Below are positions 29,909 to 40,800 of a stretch of DNA of 64,000 bases, one piece after another; position 1 is the first letter of the stretch; each line of letters starts with the position of its first letter. The DNA comes from Histomonas meleagridis. Taxonomy: Eukaryota; Parabasalia; Tritrichomonadida; Dientamoebidae. The DNA lies in contig WSYJ01000033.1 of NCBI GenBank assembly GCA_020186115.1, forward strand, positions 372,001 to 436,000, read 5' to 3'. A program made the position numbers and the translations under genes. The notes beneath the pieces were generated by a model. The model worked only from the letters and a program-made list of their open reading frames with translations, had not been told where the DNA came from and did not search any database.

Positions 29909-30490
29909 TTACTCAAGAACCTCTTTGATTTCATAGAATCCTTGCTTGTGGCCACATGCAGGACATTCAGCAGGCGCCTCAAATCCTCTGAAAACGTATC
30001 CACAATTCCTGCATTTCCATTCAACTTCACGATCACGCTTGAAAACAGTGCCTGTTTCAACCTGGTGCGCAAGGATCCTAAACCTTTTTTCATGTTCAAG
30101 CTCAACAGATGCAATTTTCCTAAAAAGATCAGCAATTTCAGGAAATCCTTCTTGTTCTGCAACTTCGGCCATGTGTGGATATGCTTGGGAGTGTTCTTCT
30201 TTTTCACCATCGGCAGCTTGTTTTAAGTTTTCAAGTGTTGATCCAATGAATGATCCTGGAATTTCACATTGAACATGAATTGGTGCGCCAGTACCCTTAA
30301 GTGTCTTAAGGAAGCGTTTTGCATGCTCGCGTTCATTTTCAGCTGTTTCAAGGAAAATAGCAGCAATTTGTTCATATCCTTGTTTTTTAGCTACACTTGC
30401 AAAAAATGTGTATCTGTTTCTGGCCATTGATTCCCCAGCAAATGCTATTGCTAAGTTCTTTTCTGTTCTGGATCCTTTTAGTTGAGTCAT
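29909..30490 (-). CDS. Rubrerythrin (bacterial-type peroxide reductase)
   Basis: The 193-residue diiron protein reduces hydrogen peroxide in anaerobes. The ATG at 30490 (MTQLKGSRTEKNL) matches the family start; the longer frame begins with GTG. The ferritin-like domain shows FAGESMARNRY (E20) and ENEREH (E53, H56). The C-terminal rubredoxin knuckle has CRNC (160, 163) and CPAC (176, 179). No hydrogenosomal presequence is visible, so I expect a cytosolic enzyme. The family is prokaryotic in origin, so an old transfer is likely. The coding region is clearly less AT-rich than its flanks. Confidence 0.96.
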   Translation of the reverse strand: MTQLKGSRTEKNLAIAFAGESMARNRYTFFASVAKKQGYEQIAAIFLETAENEREHAKRFLKTLKGTGAPIHVQCEIPGSFIGSTLENLKQAADGEKEEHSQAYPHMAEVAEQEGFPEIADLFRKIASVELEHEKRFRILAHQVETGTVFKRDREVEWKCRNCGYVFRGFEAPAECPACGHKQGFYEIKEVLE

Positions 30491-31410
30491 GATTTGGATT
30501 GTTGTTTTCACTTTTTGATAGAGGTAATTAATTAATTACAACTTTTGCATTGAAAGGAAAAAATAAAAATATTTTCATTTTTAATTCCTTAAATATAAAG
30601 TAAACTAAATCTAAGATTACATTGCATTCACTAAATATAAATATATAATTGTGGTTTATTAATATGCAAAAGAAAGTATTTTTCGTCAATGCAAATCTTT
30701 CATGCCGTTGACAACGATAAGTATTCAATTCGGAGCTCATTCCAATTTTTGTATGGTGGCAATTAGTTTCACTTCAAAATGTTATAGTACTTCAACAATT
30801 TTTTTTTTAAATTGTTTCTGAAATAGAATATGAGCTATAAAAAAGTAATGAATTTTCCAAGTGAAAGTGAGTGATGGTAGAAGACATTCAATAATTGTTC
30901 CCTTAGGCACAACTAAATAACCAAATAACCTTTCCAAGATGAAACTACTTAATGTGCTTGCTAAGGGTTCTTAGTAGGTCAAAGGCAAAAAGTCATTTGT
31001 TTTTGCATGTAACTTTTTTTAAAATTAAAAATTAACTGTTTCGTTTTCTAAACGACGAAGCAACTGATGAAATTATTATTATATGAGAAAGAAACACTTT
31101 AAGAACAATTGTAGATGTAAAAATCAATGAAATCAACATTTTGAAAAATAAAAGTTGTTATTGGCTATTATATATAACAACATATAAAATATATAAAATA
31201 AGTCCATTTTATTAATTCGTATTATAATTATGAACTATAATTTGAATCTGTGATTTTAAAATTTTATTTTAGAAATTTATATAAAGATCATAAAATGGTT
31301 CCAATTAGTAAATATGGGGTCCAGCATTCGAGTGCGCGTTCAAGAATTAATGAAAAAAAAACAATGGGAAAGAAAGCATATTAATGAAAATAATATCCAA
31401 TGAAAAAATC
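30491..31410. other. Intergenic between rubrerythrin and tRNA-Phe
   Basis: About 900 bp with no supported gene. It holds the rubrerythrin 5' flank. Short frames are unconvincing and I see no structured RNA other than the tRNA beyond it. Confidence 0.5.
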
Positions 31411-31416
31411 AAAAAA
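31411..31416 (-). terminator. RNA polymerase III terminator of tRNA-Phe
   Basis: Read on the minus strand, a run of six T begins one base after the tRNA acceptor stem, and a second T run follows a few bases on. This is a standard Pol III stop signal. Confidence 0.7.
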
Positions 31417-31417
31417 T

Positions 31418-31489
31418 GGGACTCCGCGGACTCGAACCACGTACCTCACGATCTTCAGTCGTGTGCTCTCCCAGGTGAGCTAGAGTCCC
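31418..31489 (-). tRNA. tRNA-Phe (GAA)
   Basis: The 72-nt minus-strand sequence folds as a full cloverleaf. Acceptor GGGACTC pairs with GAGTCCC. The D arm is GCTC/GAGC with a GG loop. The anticodon stem CACGA/TCGTG carries loop CTGAAGA, hence anticodon GAA. The variable loop has 5 nt, and the T arm CGTGG/CCGCG has loop TTCGAGT. There is no intron; CCA is not encoded. Internal A and B boxes for Pol III are present in the D and T arms. Confidence 0.95.
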
Positions 31490-31732
31490 TGTTGTAAATT
31501 TTATTTTTTATATGATTTAGACATTTTACCTATATTTTTTTCGAAATTCAAATTTTATTTTCAATTTATAAAAATTCATATACTATATTCTCACACCCTT
31601 TTATAATCATTAGCAGAACCAGTGACTATTAAACTTAATGTTTTCCTTCTTATAAGATAAAAAAAATTTGTTTTTTAAAACCTACCGAACAAAGTTAACC
31701 GCCGTCAAAACCGTATTTTTTCACAATATCGA

Positions 31733-33013
31733 ATGTCTGCTGTTTACATTCTCGATAATAAAGGTCGTGTTCTTATTAATTTCGATTACCGTGGGGAGGT
31801 GGATCTCTCTATCCCTGACAAATTCATGACATATATCCAAATGAACGACAAGATTCTTCCTAATCCAGTCTTCCGTATTGATGACTGGTGTTTTGCCTAC
31901 ATTGATCGAGCTGGAATGTACTTCTTTACAGTCACACGTACCAACAGCAACGTCACACTTCTTCTTACATTTCTTTCATCTCTTGCCAAACTTTTTGAAG
32001 ATTATCTTGGCACCTTAACACCAGATGCCATTATTGACAACTTTTCTCTCATTTATGAACTTTTGGATGAAGTCATGGATTATGGTTATCCACAAACTCT
32101 TGATTCAGAAGCTCTTAGTGAATATATCCTTCGTAACAAACCCAAAACACTTAGTGACCAACCCACAAATGTTCCAGTTAATGCCACCGGTCTTGTTACC
32201 TGGCGTAAACCCGACATTGAGTATTCTGTCAATGAAGTATTTTGCGATGTCATTGAAAAAGTCAACATGTTAGTTGCCAAGAACGGCGCTGTTATCCACA
32301 ATGAAATCACCGGAGAGATCAACATGGCGGCATACTTATCCGGTATGCCTGAAATTCGTATTGGATTAAATGACAAAATTTTATTTGACAAAGACGACCA
32401 AAACCAACATCAGACCGATGTCTCACGTCGTGTATTTGAGCTTGAAGACATCAAATTCCATCCATGTGTTCGTTTGTCACAATTTGAGCGAGATCGTTCC
32501 ATCACATTTATCCCACCAGATCGCGAATTCACTCTTATGACTTATCGATTATCTGCTGCGATCAAGCCAATCATCCATATCGACTCTACTATTGAGAAAT
32601 ACAAAAATTCGAGAGTTGAAATGTTAATCCGCGCACGTGCACAATATCGACCACAATCAGTTGCTCAAAATGTACAAATCAAAATACCAGTTCCACCAGA
32701 TGTTGACACACCAAAAGCGCAATGCACTGCCGGTCGAATGCGATATAGTCCGAATGAAAACGCATTGATTTGGACTATCAAGCAATTCCCTGGTAGGAAG
32801 CAGTTCTCGTTGAGAGCACATTTCGGGTTGCCGAGCGTCGAAAGCGAAGAAGAAGAAGCAAAGAGGCCTATCGTTGTGTCATTTGAAATACCGTTCTTCA
32901 CCGTGTCAGGGTTAAGGGTTCAGTACTTGAAGGTGTTCGAGAAAAGTGGCTACCAAACTGTGAACTGGGTGAGGTACCTGACAAAGGATGGAACTTATGA
33001 ATTCAGAACTTAG
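31733..33013 (+). CDS. AP-1 clathrin adaptor medium (mu) subunit
   Basis: The 426-residue protein recognises tyrosine-based sorting signals in cargo at the trans-Golgi/endosome. The longin-like N-terminus (SAVYILDNKGRVLINFDYRG) is of AP-1 mu type. It continues with DNFSLIYELLDEVMDYGYPQ, then the mu homology domain from about residue 165 (WRKPDIEYSVNEVFCDVIEK, then FIPPDREFTLMTYRLS). It ends with NWVRYLTKDGTYEFRT. Length is typical. AP-1 is preferred over AP-2 because of the start and the DYGYPQ context, but the two are close. Codons use more C and G than most neighbours, suggesting high expression. Confidence 0.94.
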   Translation: MSAVYILDNKGRVLINFDYRGEVDLSIPDKFMTYIQMNDKILPNPVFRIDDWCFAYIDRAGMYFFTVTRTNSNVTLLLTFLSSLAKLFEDYLGTLTPDAIIDNFSLIYELLDEVMDYGYPQTLDSEALSEYILRNKPKTLSDQPTNVPVNATGLVTWRKPDIEYSVNEVFCDVIEKVNMLVAKNGAVIHNEITGEINMAAYLSGMPEIRIGLNDKILFDKDDQNQHQTDVSRRVFELEDIKFHPCVRLSQFERDRSITFIPPDREFTLMTYRLSAAIKPIIHIDSTIEKYKNSRVEMLIRARAQYRPQSVAQNVQIKIPVPPDVDTPKAQCTAGRMRYSPNENALIWTIKQFPGRKQFSLRAHFGLPSVESEEEEAKRPIVVSFEIPFFTVSGLRVQYLKVFEKSGYQTVNWVRYLTKDGTYEFRT

Positions 33014-33063
33014 GAAAGTAAACAAAAAACTTTTGAATTTTATTGCGCGTTCTGACAAATGTT

Positions 33064-33372
33064 TTACTTAATGAAAATAATTTTTTTGGAGAAATTTGAA
33101 TTTGTATTTGTGGAAATAAATTTTGTTTTCATTTTTTGGATTTGATTTGCATTAAATCTAAATATTTGAGATACGGCTTCTTTAAATTGGGTAAACGTAA
33201 GGAAATATGTTAAATCATCAAATTTTTGAGCAAAAAGTCGAATTTTCTCGAGCGATATTTCTGTTGTACAAAAAGTTGAAATTGCTGCAAGCTCGAATAC
33301 TTCCCATTTAAGACAAAGTTTCGAAGAAAACAAAATTAGGACTTTTTTGAAAAAATTTAAGGTGGTGTGCAT
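33064..33372 (-). CDS. Small open frame, uncertain
   Basis: A 102-codon frame with an ATG, between the convergent AP-1 mu and array F ends. It encodes a mixed hydrophobic/charged protein (SLEKIRLFAQKFDDLTYFLT) with no motif I know and a Lys/Asn/Ser-rich tail. It may be a chance frame or a decayed gene. Confidence 0.25.
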   Translation of the reverse strand: MHTTLNFFKKVLILFSSKLCLKWEVFELAAISTFCTTEISLEKIRLFAQKFDDLTYFLTFTQFKEAVSQIFRFNANQIQKMKTKFISTNTNSNFSKKIIFIK

Positions 33373-33412
33373 CTATTTAGTTAAAAAGATATTACAGCTA
33401 TTATTACGGAAA

Positions 33413-33842
33413 TTATTTTGCTTTGGAACTAACTTTTTTTTCAAACAATTCAACAATTTCTGAAAATCCATAATCGATTGCATATCTTAATGGTGTAAAA
33501 AATCATTTAAATAATTTCCAAATATAATTTTCCAACAATATTTTTTTGAAATAAATCATAAAGAAAACAAATAAATATCTTTAACATTGATATCAATTCC
33601 TTTCTGTTCAAGAAGTAATTTAACAATTTCTGCATAACCACATTTAGATGCTTTTATAAGTGCTGTTTCAAATAATTTAAATTATTTCCAAATATTGTTT
33701 TGTTATAGAAAATTATTAAAACAAATTGCAAATAAAATAAACAAATAGCTTTAACATTAACATTAATTCCTTTTTGTTCAAGAAGTAATTTAACTATTTC
33801 TGTATCGCCTTTTTCACATGCATAAATTAGAGCTGTTTCAAA
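33413..33842 (-). repeat. Three ankyrin cassettes separated by 68-nt spacers (array F)
   Basis: Cassettes, first to last: 33842-33741, 33672-33571 and 33502-33413. They continue the DUF3447 gene to their right. All three spacers, including the one after the DUF3447 exon (33843-33910), are exactly 68 nt. Cassettes 1 and 2 begin F-E-T-A-L. The last begins F-F-T-P-L (codons TTTTTTACACCA, with no AG), runs RYAIDYGFSEIVELFEKK and ends SSKAK plus stop. All are open. Confidence 0.72.
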
Positions 33843-35101
33843 CGAATGAAATAATTTCCAAATCTTATTTTGGAATATGAAATTGTTGATAAAAATACCA
33901 AATAAAACAAATATATATCTTTGGCATTAATATTTATACCTTCTTGTTCTAACATAAATTTTGTAAGTTCAATGTTTTTTGATTCTATTGTGAATTTTAA
34001 TATGTTTTTCGGAATTGGATTTTCTTTGAGAAAATATTTAACCAGAAATATATTTCCTGTTTTTGCTGTTTGGTTGATAATTGAATCATTAATTTTCATA
34101 CCTTTTTCTTGTAAAAATGTAAATATTTCATAATTATGATATAAAACACAAAACTTCCCAATTTCATCTAAATTATTATTATATTTATTTTCTAATTTGC
34201 TCTCATAAAGATATTTAAAAATATTATTTTGATGATATTCAATTGCTGCTTCATATGCATCTTTAAATGTTGAATGATTTTGTTCACATAAATGAATAAT
34301 TTCTTCATTTCCACCTACAACAGCAAATCTGCCTGAATTTTCTACTTTTGCTCCATTCATAAGTAAATATTTAAAACATTTAACTGATCCAAAAAATGCT
34401 GCATAATTAATTAATGAAATGTTATATTGATTGATATAAGAACATTTTTCATAAAGTGATGGTTTAATCAATTGATTAAAATTAAAATCATTTTGTGATG
34501 TTATTTCTTGAAGTTTTTCTATTTCATCATTTCGAATTATTTTTGATATTTCATTTGGATTATGTCCTTCTTTAATTAATTTCTTATGTAATTCCCAATC
34601 ATTATTTGAAAGTTCGTCATAATTTTCAATGATTTCGCTAATAAAATAGTTAATTAAATTTTCGTGGTTATCCACATATTGTATAAAATATGGAAGATAT
34701 GTATTTTTGACAACTTTTGGTTCAATGAAATTATGTTCAATTAACTCATTAAGAAAATAATTTGATTCTTGCGTTTTATTTTCAAGAAGAAAACGTATGA
34801 ACTCGTCGAAAATTTTTGTTTTGCTTTTGTTATTTTCTTCCAAGGTTTTAATTGTTTCCAAAAAATTTAAATACTTATTAAATTCATTCATATTTATAGC
34901 AAAAAATATGTACATCATTTGAACAACAATTAAGTTAAAAGAAAATGGATGATTTTCATCAAATTTGTTTATTATTAAATTTGCTGTTGAGGTAATATTT
35001 TCTTCACCCAAACTAAAAATCAACTGCCTGACGATTAGAAGCAATCCCCACTCATTCTGTGAATTTTGTTTCGAACTTTTTCTTTTTTTTCGAGAAAACA
35101 T
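33827..35101 (-). CDS. DUF3447 ankyrin-repeat protein (contiguous N-terminal frame, locus F)
   Basis: The 424-residue frame starts at an ATG with a basic N-terminus (MFSRKKRKSSKQ). The DUF3447 core spans about 170-320 (LHKKLIKEGHNPNEISKIIR, FGSVKCFKYLLMNGAKVENS, IIHLCEQNHSTFKDAYEAAI). A first ankyrin unit ends in EGININAKD. The coding match ends at about 33911. The frame then reads 68 nt of spacer as a hydrophobic tail (IYLFYLVFLSTISYSKIRFG) and overlaps cassette 1 out of frame before stopping. Family function is unknown. It lies close to locus H in sequence. Confidence 0.85.
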   Translation of the reverse strand: MFSRKKRKSSKQNSQNEWGLLLIVRQLIFSLGEENITSTANLIINKFDENHPFSFNLIVVQMMYIFFAINMNEFNKYLNFLETIKTLEENNKSKTKIFDEFIRFLLENKTQESNYFLNELIEHNFIEPKVVKNTYLPYFIQYVDNHENLINYFISEIIENYDELSNNDWELHKKLIKEGHNPNEISKIIRNDEIEKLQEITSQNDFNFNQLIKPSLYEKCSYINQYNISLINYAAFFGSVKCFKYLLMNGAKVENSGRFAVVGGNEEIIHLCEQNHSTFKDAYEAAIEYHQNNIFKYLYESKLENKYNNNLDEIGKFCVLYHNYEIFTFLQEKGMKINDSIINQTAKTGNIFLVKYFLKENPIPKNILKFTIESKNIELTKFMLEQEGININAKDIYLFYLVFLSTISYSKIRFGNYFIRLKQL

Positions 35102-35130
35102 TTTCTTTAATGAATTCGTTTACCTTTCGA

Positions 35131-35136
35131 ATCGTT
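35131..35136 (-). promoter_or_regulatory. AACGAT element upstream of locus F
   Basis: On the minus strand AAAACGATTCGAAAGG lies 30 nt before the ATG at 35101; the core is AACGAT. Confidence 0.3.
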
Positions 35137-35247
35137 TTATAACCAATCGCGTCTCACCTTTTATTTTGTTTGCTGATGAAATTTCGTCTTTTGCTTATCC
35201 TTTTGCATAACTATATGTGAAACATGTTATCATTCGGGAAGTGAGTA

Positions 35248-35463
35248 ATGAAAAGAAGAAAAATTACAATTAAACGTTCACTTACTCAGAGACAAGCAAA
35301 ACATTTCGTATCGAATGCCAATTTGCAAAACAAAAACAAATTTAACAAAAGCATTTATTCAAACCAACATAAAAAAGTTACAAAGACCGATAGGAGTAAA
35401 CCATCGACGGCTTGTAAAAACAAACAAACAAAACTGTCAACGACAGCAAATAAAACGAACTAA
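35248..35463 (+). CDS. Small very basic protein, hypothetical
   Basis: A 71-codon frame with an ATG. It is rich in Lys, Asn, Thr and Ser (start MKRRKITIKRSLTQRQ) with hardly any acidic residues. It resembles no family I recognise. It stands alone between divergent and convergent neighbours, and the composition could come from A-rich non-coding DNA, so it may not be a gene. The surrounding 35102-35774 shows nothing else. Confidence 0.25.
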   Translation: MKRRKITIKRSLTQRQAKHFVSNANLQNKNKFNKSIYSNQHKKVTKTDRSKPSTACKNKQTKLSTTANKTN

Positions 35464-35774
35464 TCGTTCAAACAAACATGTAAATAAGTAATTGAATTCT
35501 GTAAGTTGAAATATATTATTTTTTTGAATGACAAAACCAAAGTTTAGAATTCATAGTGTAAAGCTCTGAAAAAGTGAACATGTAATTAAATGAAGTTCGA
35601 AATTATTGCAATGGTTTCATGAATTCTATTTTAAGTTAAATCAACATGCATATGATTAAAGGTGATTAAATAGCATGGAAAAGTGATTAAATGAATTCTG
35701 TAAGTTGAAATGGGTAAATGTAACAAAGCTTAAATTTTGCAAATTGGAATGAAATGCATTTTTTTTGCGCTTTG

Positions 35775-36752
35775 TTAGTTTTGCATGAGGTGCGCAGGGA
35801 TGAGTGCTGTGTCAATTGCTTTGATGACATCAAATTTCCTCTCATCACCTGCATCGAGAGATGTCCTCATGATATTAACTAATTGTGTAGCTGTTATGTT
35901 TTGAATAGGCTCTGCTATAGATGTATCATCAGCTTCACGCCAATCAAGCATAGGATCAAATTTAAACGGTCGCTTGAATCTGGCGGTTACGGTTGCATTA
36001 CGATAGAGAGAAACCGCTGGAATCCACTGCTTGTCTCGATCGATTCCGCTGAAAACAACACCTTCATCAGAACCATTAATGAAGTATCGGAGGGAATAAC
36101 CTTCATCGTCAAGTGAAATACCAAATCCAATCGTATCCCCTGAATTAAATCGTTTGCTTGGGATTTTCTTCGATTTATGATAGGCACCACCAAGATCACG
36201 AATTGAATATCCTTCTTCATCTATGCCTACTGGGGCTTCCGTATCGGCTTTGCATGTTGCAATGCCAACTCGAATGTGACTCTCCCCATCATTGGTTGGA
36301 TGGAAGTCTATTTCCCAGTAGTACTTGAAGTTGTCTGGTACAAATGAACGTGTTGCTCTGCAAAGACGATATCCACCATCTAATGTAACAGTATTTGGTT
36401 CAATGAAGTTATAACGTCTGGATGATTTAAGGGCTGAAAGAGTCATCTGAGAATTGTATTCTGGATCTTGAACATTGGGTAGAAGACCAAGTGCAGCCCT
36501 TCGAAAAACTGTTAAGTCATCAAAACGGAGATGTAAAGGTATTCTTTCAGGCGGTGGTGGTTGTTCTTGCGATACTTGTTGAGGATCGGAAGCTATTGGG
36601 TTATCTAAGGCAACATTATGAAATGTATCTTCGTGTGTTTCCAGTACAGCCAAGGGCTCAGTAACTTCAGTTTGGTCATTGCCTTGGCTGTTGCCTGGAA
36701 GTTCTTGTTGTTGCTCATTGTCTTGCACTTGAATGTTATCTTCCTTTACCAT
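35775..36752 (-). CDS. ASH2/Bre2-like SPRY-domain protein
   Basis: The 325-residue protein starts at the first ATG (MVKEDNIQVQD). Residues 1-75 are Gln/Pro/Glu-rich and probably disordered. The SPRY domain spans about 100-265: YRLCRATRSFVPDNFKYYWE, then SHIRVGIATCKADTEAPVGI and GYSIRDLGGAYHKSKKIPSK, then FGISLDDEGYSLRYFING. This pattern is that of ASH2/Bre2, the subunit of COMPASS-type histone H3K4 methyltransferases. The PHD/winged-helix part of animal ASH2 is absent, as in shorter protist forms. Other SPRY proteins remain possible. It would act in the nucleus. Confidence 0.78.
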   Translation of the reverse strand: MVKEDNIQVQDNEQQQELPGNSQGNDQTEVTEPLAVLETHEDTFHNVALDNPIASDPQQVSQEQPPPPERIPLHLRFDDLTVFRRAALGLLPNVQDPEYNSQMTLSALKSSRRYNFIEPNTVTLDGGYRLCRATRSFVPDNFKYYWEIDFHPTNDGESHIRVGIATCKADTEAPVGIDEEGYSIRDLGGAYHKSKKIPSKRFNSGDTIGFGISLDDEGYSLRYFINGSDEGVVFSGIDRDKQWIPAVSLYRNATVTARFKRPFKFDPMLDWREADDTSIAEPIQNITATQLVNIMRTSLDAGDERKFDVIKAIDTALIPAHLMQN

Positions 36753-37864
36753 TCTGGACAAATCGAAAGTTTATTTGGTCGATGTCCTTATGAAAAATTA
36801 ACTCAAATTTGTGTGGAAACAAACATGTAACGAACTTTTTGAACGCAGTTAAAATCTGTCAGTTTTGCCAACAGCTTTTTTCTTCTCAAATTATGGTCAC
36901 GTCAAATTCGATTTTAAAACAAAATTACCTTTGTTTATCCTTAGCAAATCATATTAAAACTTGAGGAAAATTGGTTTCAGCAAAATTTTGTATCTTATTT
37001 TGTAATTAGACCATTTTCCAATAAAGAGTAAACAATTTAAAAAAATATGAACTTAAATATAAGTATACTTAATAAAACATAAACTCATTTTTATGACTTG
37101 TTTATTTATCACTTTAAAAGATTAAAATTATATTTTATTCTTAAGTTTTCATTAAATTTATCATTAAAAATTTGATTTTATCTCATTTTATAATATTATA
37201 AATTAGAATTATTAAAACCACAAAATATTTATTCTTATGTCGCTTATAAAAAATAATAAATAATAGCTATTTAAAAAGATAATTATATTTTTTAAATATT
37301 TTCGGTAAATTAATTTATATTGAAAAAGCAAGAAATATTTTCAGTTAACTATATTGAAAATTTCAGACACATACCAGTTAAGAATAATAGTTTTGATTTA
37401 CGAATCAGCGTTATTTTTTTATTCCTTGATCATCTCATGCGTAATTATATTAGTATAATCTCAAGCTCATTCTAAAATGAAATCTATTTCTGATATTTTC
37501 AACATAAACCTAGCAAAATCGATTTTTACAACATTCAAATTTTTTCCATAGATTTGACATTACATCATAAATACATTTGGTTCTTATTGCGTTTTTTGCG
37601 TAATAATTTAATTTTTATGATTTCTTCATTGTGATATTATTGTTTTTTCTTCATTGGGATCCCAATTTCTATGAATTATTGTCGTTTTGCGCAAAATATT
37701 GAATTCAAAATGATCGTGTTCATTGAAAATTTACCAGTTTTGGGTCAAAAAGCCGAAAATTACCGCTAACAAAAATTTTTCTTTAGTTTACATGCATCAA
37801 AAAACGGTTTTTGCTTGATGCACAAAAAAAATGCTTCGGTTCATATCATTGTTTATTCCTCAGG
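36753..37864. other. Long AT-rich intergenic region
   Basis: About 1.1 kb between the SPRY gene start and the kinase stop. I see no gene, tRNA or tandem repeat in it, only AT-rich sequence. Confidence 0.5.
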
Positions 37865-40800
37865 TTATATCCCCATTCTTGCGTACAATCTCATGAAAAC
37901 AGGTCTTAATGGGTCTGTTGCTATCATTTTTTCTAATCCATCTTCCAACTTCGTTCTCACCTTTGATTTCTCCAATTCTTTCTTTCCCACGTTATTTTCT
38001 GCAATTGCCTCCAAAATTTCGTAAGCTATTTGTGCATATTCACCATCACATGCCTTTTCACATTTTTCGATCAAACTTTTTACCAAATTTTCATCGACGA
38101 TTTTCTCACAAGCTTCAGATACAATTAATATTCTATGTATAGCATTAAAGGCCCTTAACTTAGTTTCTTTTTCATCTACATCCATTAATTTAATTAATTT
38201 ATCCATATAAGAAACGCATTTCATTGCAGCCAAAGGATTCACTACAATATTAACAATTGTTAATAAAGGATAAGGGCTTAATTTCTCATCACTTAAAGCC
38301 TCGAAAATGAAAGGAATCAAATTAATTAAAGACTTTGATAATGGGTATGATGAAGCATGTGAAGCCAATGTCATCATAATTAATTTTATTAATTTATTAT
38401 TATCTTTGAATGAAATTATATCATTAATTAAATTATTCTTTTCGATTAATAACGCTCCAGAAAATGTCGAAGATATTACACCTAAAAGTCTTAAACCAAT
38501 TTCGATTTCGATTTGATTATTTGATTTAAATGAATTTTTGATGAATTGAGGAAATTCTTTTTCACCATTTTGTATTAGTTTCTGATTATATTCACTTGAA
38601 TTACTTAATATTATTATTAAACATGAAGCAGCCAAATTTGATATTGCGCCATTTTCTTTATTGTTTACTAACAAAGGGATTAAATCATTACCAATTTCTT
38701 TAAACTTATTAAAACTGGTGAAATTCGATAAAAATGCGAAACAAATTTTTAATGTATAAATAATTACTTGAATTGAATTACTTGATAAACATAATTTAAT
38801 ACCTTCCATAATATTTTCACTTACAGATACTTCTTTATAAATTGAAGAACTCTTAAGTAAAATAGATAATATAATCAAAGCCTTTAATTGTAACTTAGTA
38901 TTATTTGGATTATTTTCTATTAAATATTTAAAGCCACATACAAATAATGATATAGTTTTAATTGGAGGAACTGAATTCTGTAACATCTTTTGTATTAATT
39001 CAAGTGATTCGATTTGTATTTCTTCACTTTTATCTTTGCCTAATAATACATATATTGTTGCAGGCCCATCAGCTCTAATAATGAATGAAAAAGGTTTTGG
39101 TAATTCGAGCAAAAGCTTTAAAATCTTTAAAGTAATCATTAATATTTGTGGTTTAGCTTCAGGTTGTGCATTACACATTACATTTAATGTTAATACTGTT
39201 AATGAACCATCTTCATCATACACATGATTTTCTAATACATATACCAATAATTTCATTGTATCAAGTCTAATAATTAAATCATTTGATACTAAAAATGGAG
39301 CAAGTTTTGTGAAATGGTCAATACCTAATTTAACATTTTTATCATTTTGAATTATTATCATTAAACATTCGATGATTCTATTCATTGAAGTCATACCGAA
39401 CTTTAAGAACAAGTCAAGTAATACATTGCTACCATTACATTCTATGAATTGTTGAATTATTTCTTTATTTTGTAATAACTCGACTAAACATAATACCAAA
39501 CTAAATGAGAAATTAACTTGTTGACATTTTGTCATTATATCGATTAATTTCTCGACAATTTTCAATTGTAAGAAATATTTATACCATTTCTCATAATCTT
39601 TGATCAATAATATCTTTGATATTCCTTCTTCTTGTTTTGTATTATTTGATAATTCATCATAAATTTGTTGTGCGGATTCAATTGTTGCATCTTCTGGATT
39701 AAAGTGATAAGTTTTTGTATTTGTTTGCATATATTGGTTCAAATATGCTTTCACAATTTCATGATTTGTCCCTGGATAAAATACTTCACCACTTGCAAAT
39801 GCTTGAACTATCTTTGTAAAGTCGGGTCTTTTTGATGGATCTTTATCCCAACATAATTTAATCAATACACTTAACTTAGGAGGACAACTTTGTGGTATTA
39901 TCGGTCGACTATCTCTATTAATAACTGTCATTGCAACTTGCACTTCTTTTAATCCTTGGAAAGGTAAATCATGTGTTAATAATTCCCATAATATAATACC
40001 ATATGAATATACATCTGCTTTCGCTCCATATGCAGTACATTGTATGACTTCAGGAGCCATCCATTGAACTGTTCCAACACTACCTGACATTGGTGGTTCT
40101 CCTTCTTTAGCGATTTCACGACTCATTCCGAAGTCACATATCTTTGGGAAGTCATCAGCATCTAATAAGATATTTAATGACTTCAAGTCTCGATGTATCA
40201 TTCCTTTCTCATGCATATGCGCCATACCAGCTGCAATGCCTAACGCAATGATGGTATGTTTCGTGGGATCTAATGGAGGGCCTTTACGTAATCGCTCGAA
40301 CAAACAGCCGCCGCTTAAATACTCAGTGATGATACAATACGGAGGTTTAATGCATGCACCAACAAATGGTAATATCGCAAAGTGTTGGACTGAAGCAATG
40401 ATTTTGATTTCCCGTTTGAACATTTCGAAGTTCTTCCGGTTGAATTGGTTCGAATGTAATTTCTTAATCGCGACGATCTTATGCGTTGACTTTTGATATC
40501 CCAAAAAAACTTCTGCAAACGCGCCAAAGCCAATTTTCTTATGGAGCTCAAAGTCGTTATATTCCAAAGAGTATTTGGAAAGTTCGGTGAATTCCGAATT
40601 TATCTCTTCTTGCGTCATAATACGATTTTGCTCATTAAGTTGTTGTTTGGCTTTCTCTTCTTCCTCTTTATACTTTTTGCGCGTTTCTTCATAGAACGTA
40701 AGTCGCGACTTGTAAGTATTCTTATCTTCTTCATTGGGTACAATGTCGATGAGTTTATGAAGACAATTGATGATGTCTTCGGTGTCCGCTAAGTCATCGA

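Noticed and set aside
30528-30740. 70-codon minus-strand frame upstream of rubrerythrin
   Set aside because: Its opening codon is not a credible start, it has no motif, and it covers the rubrerythrin promoter.
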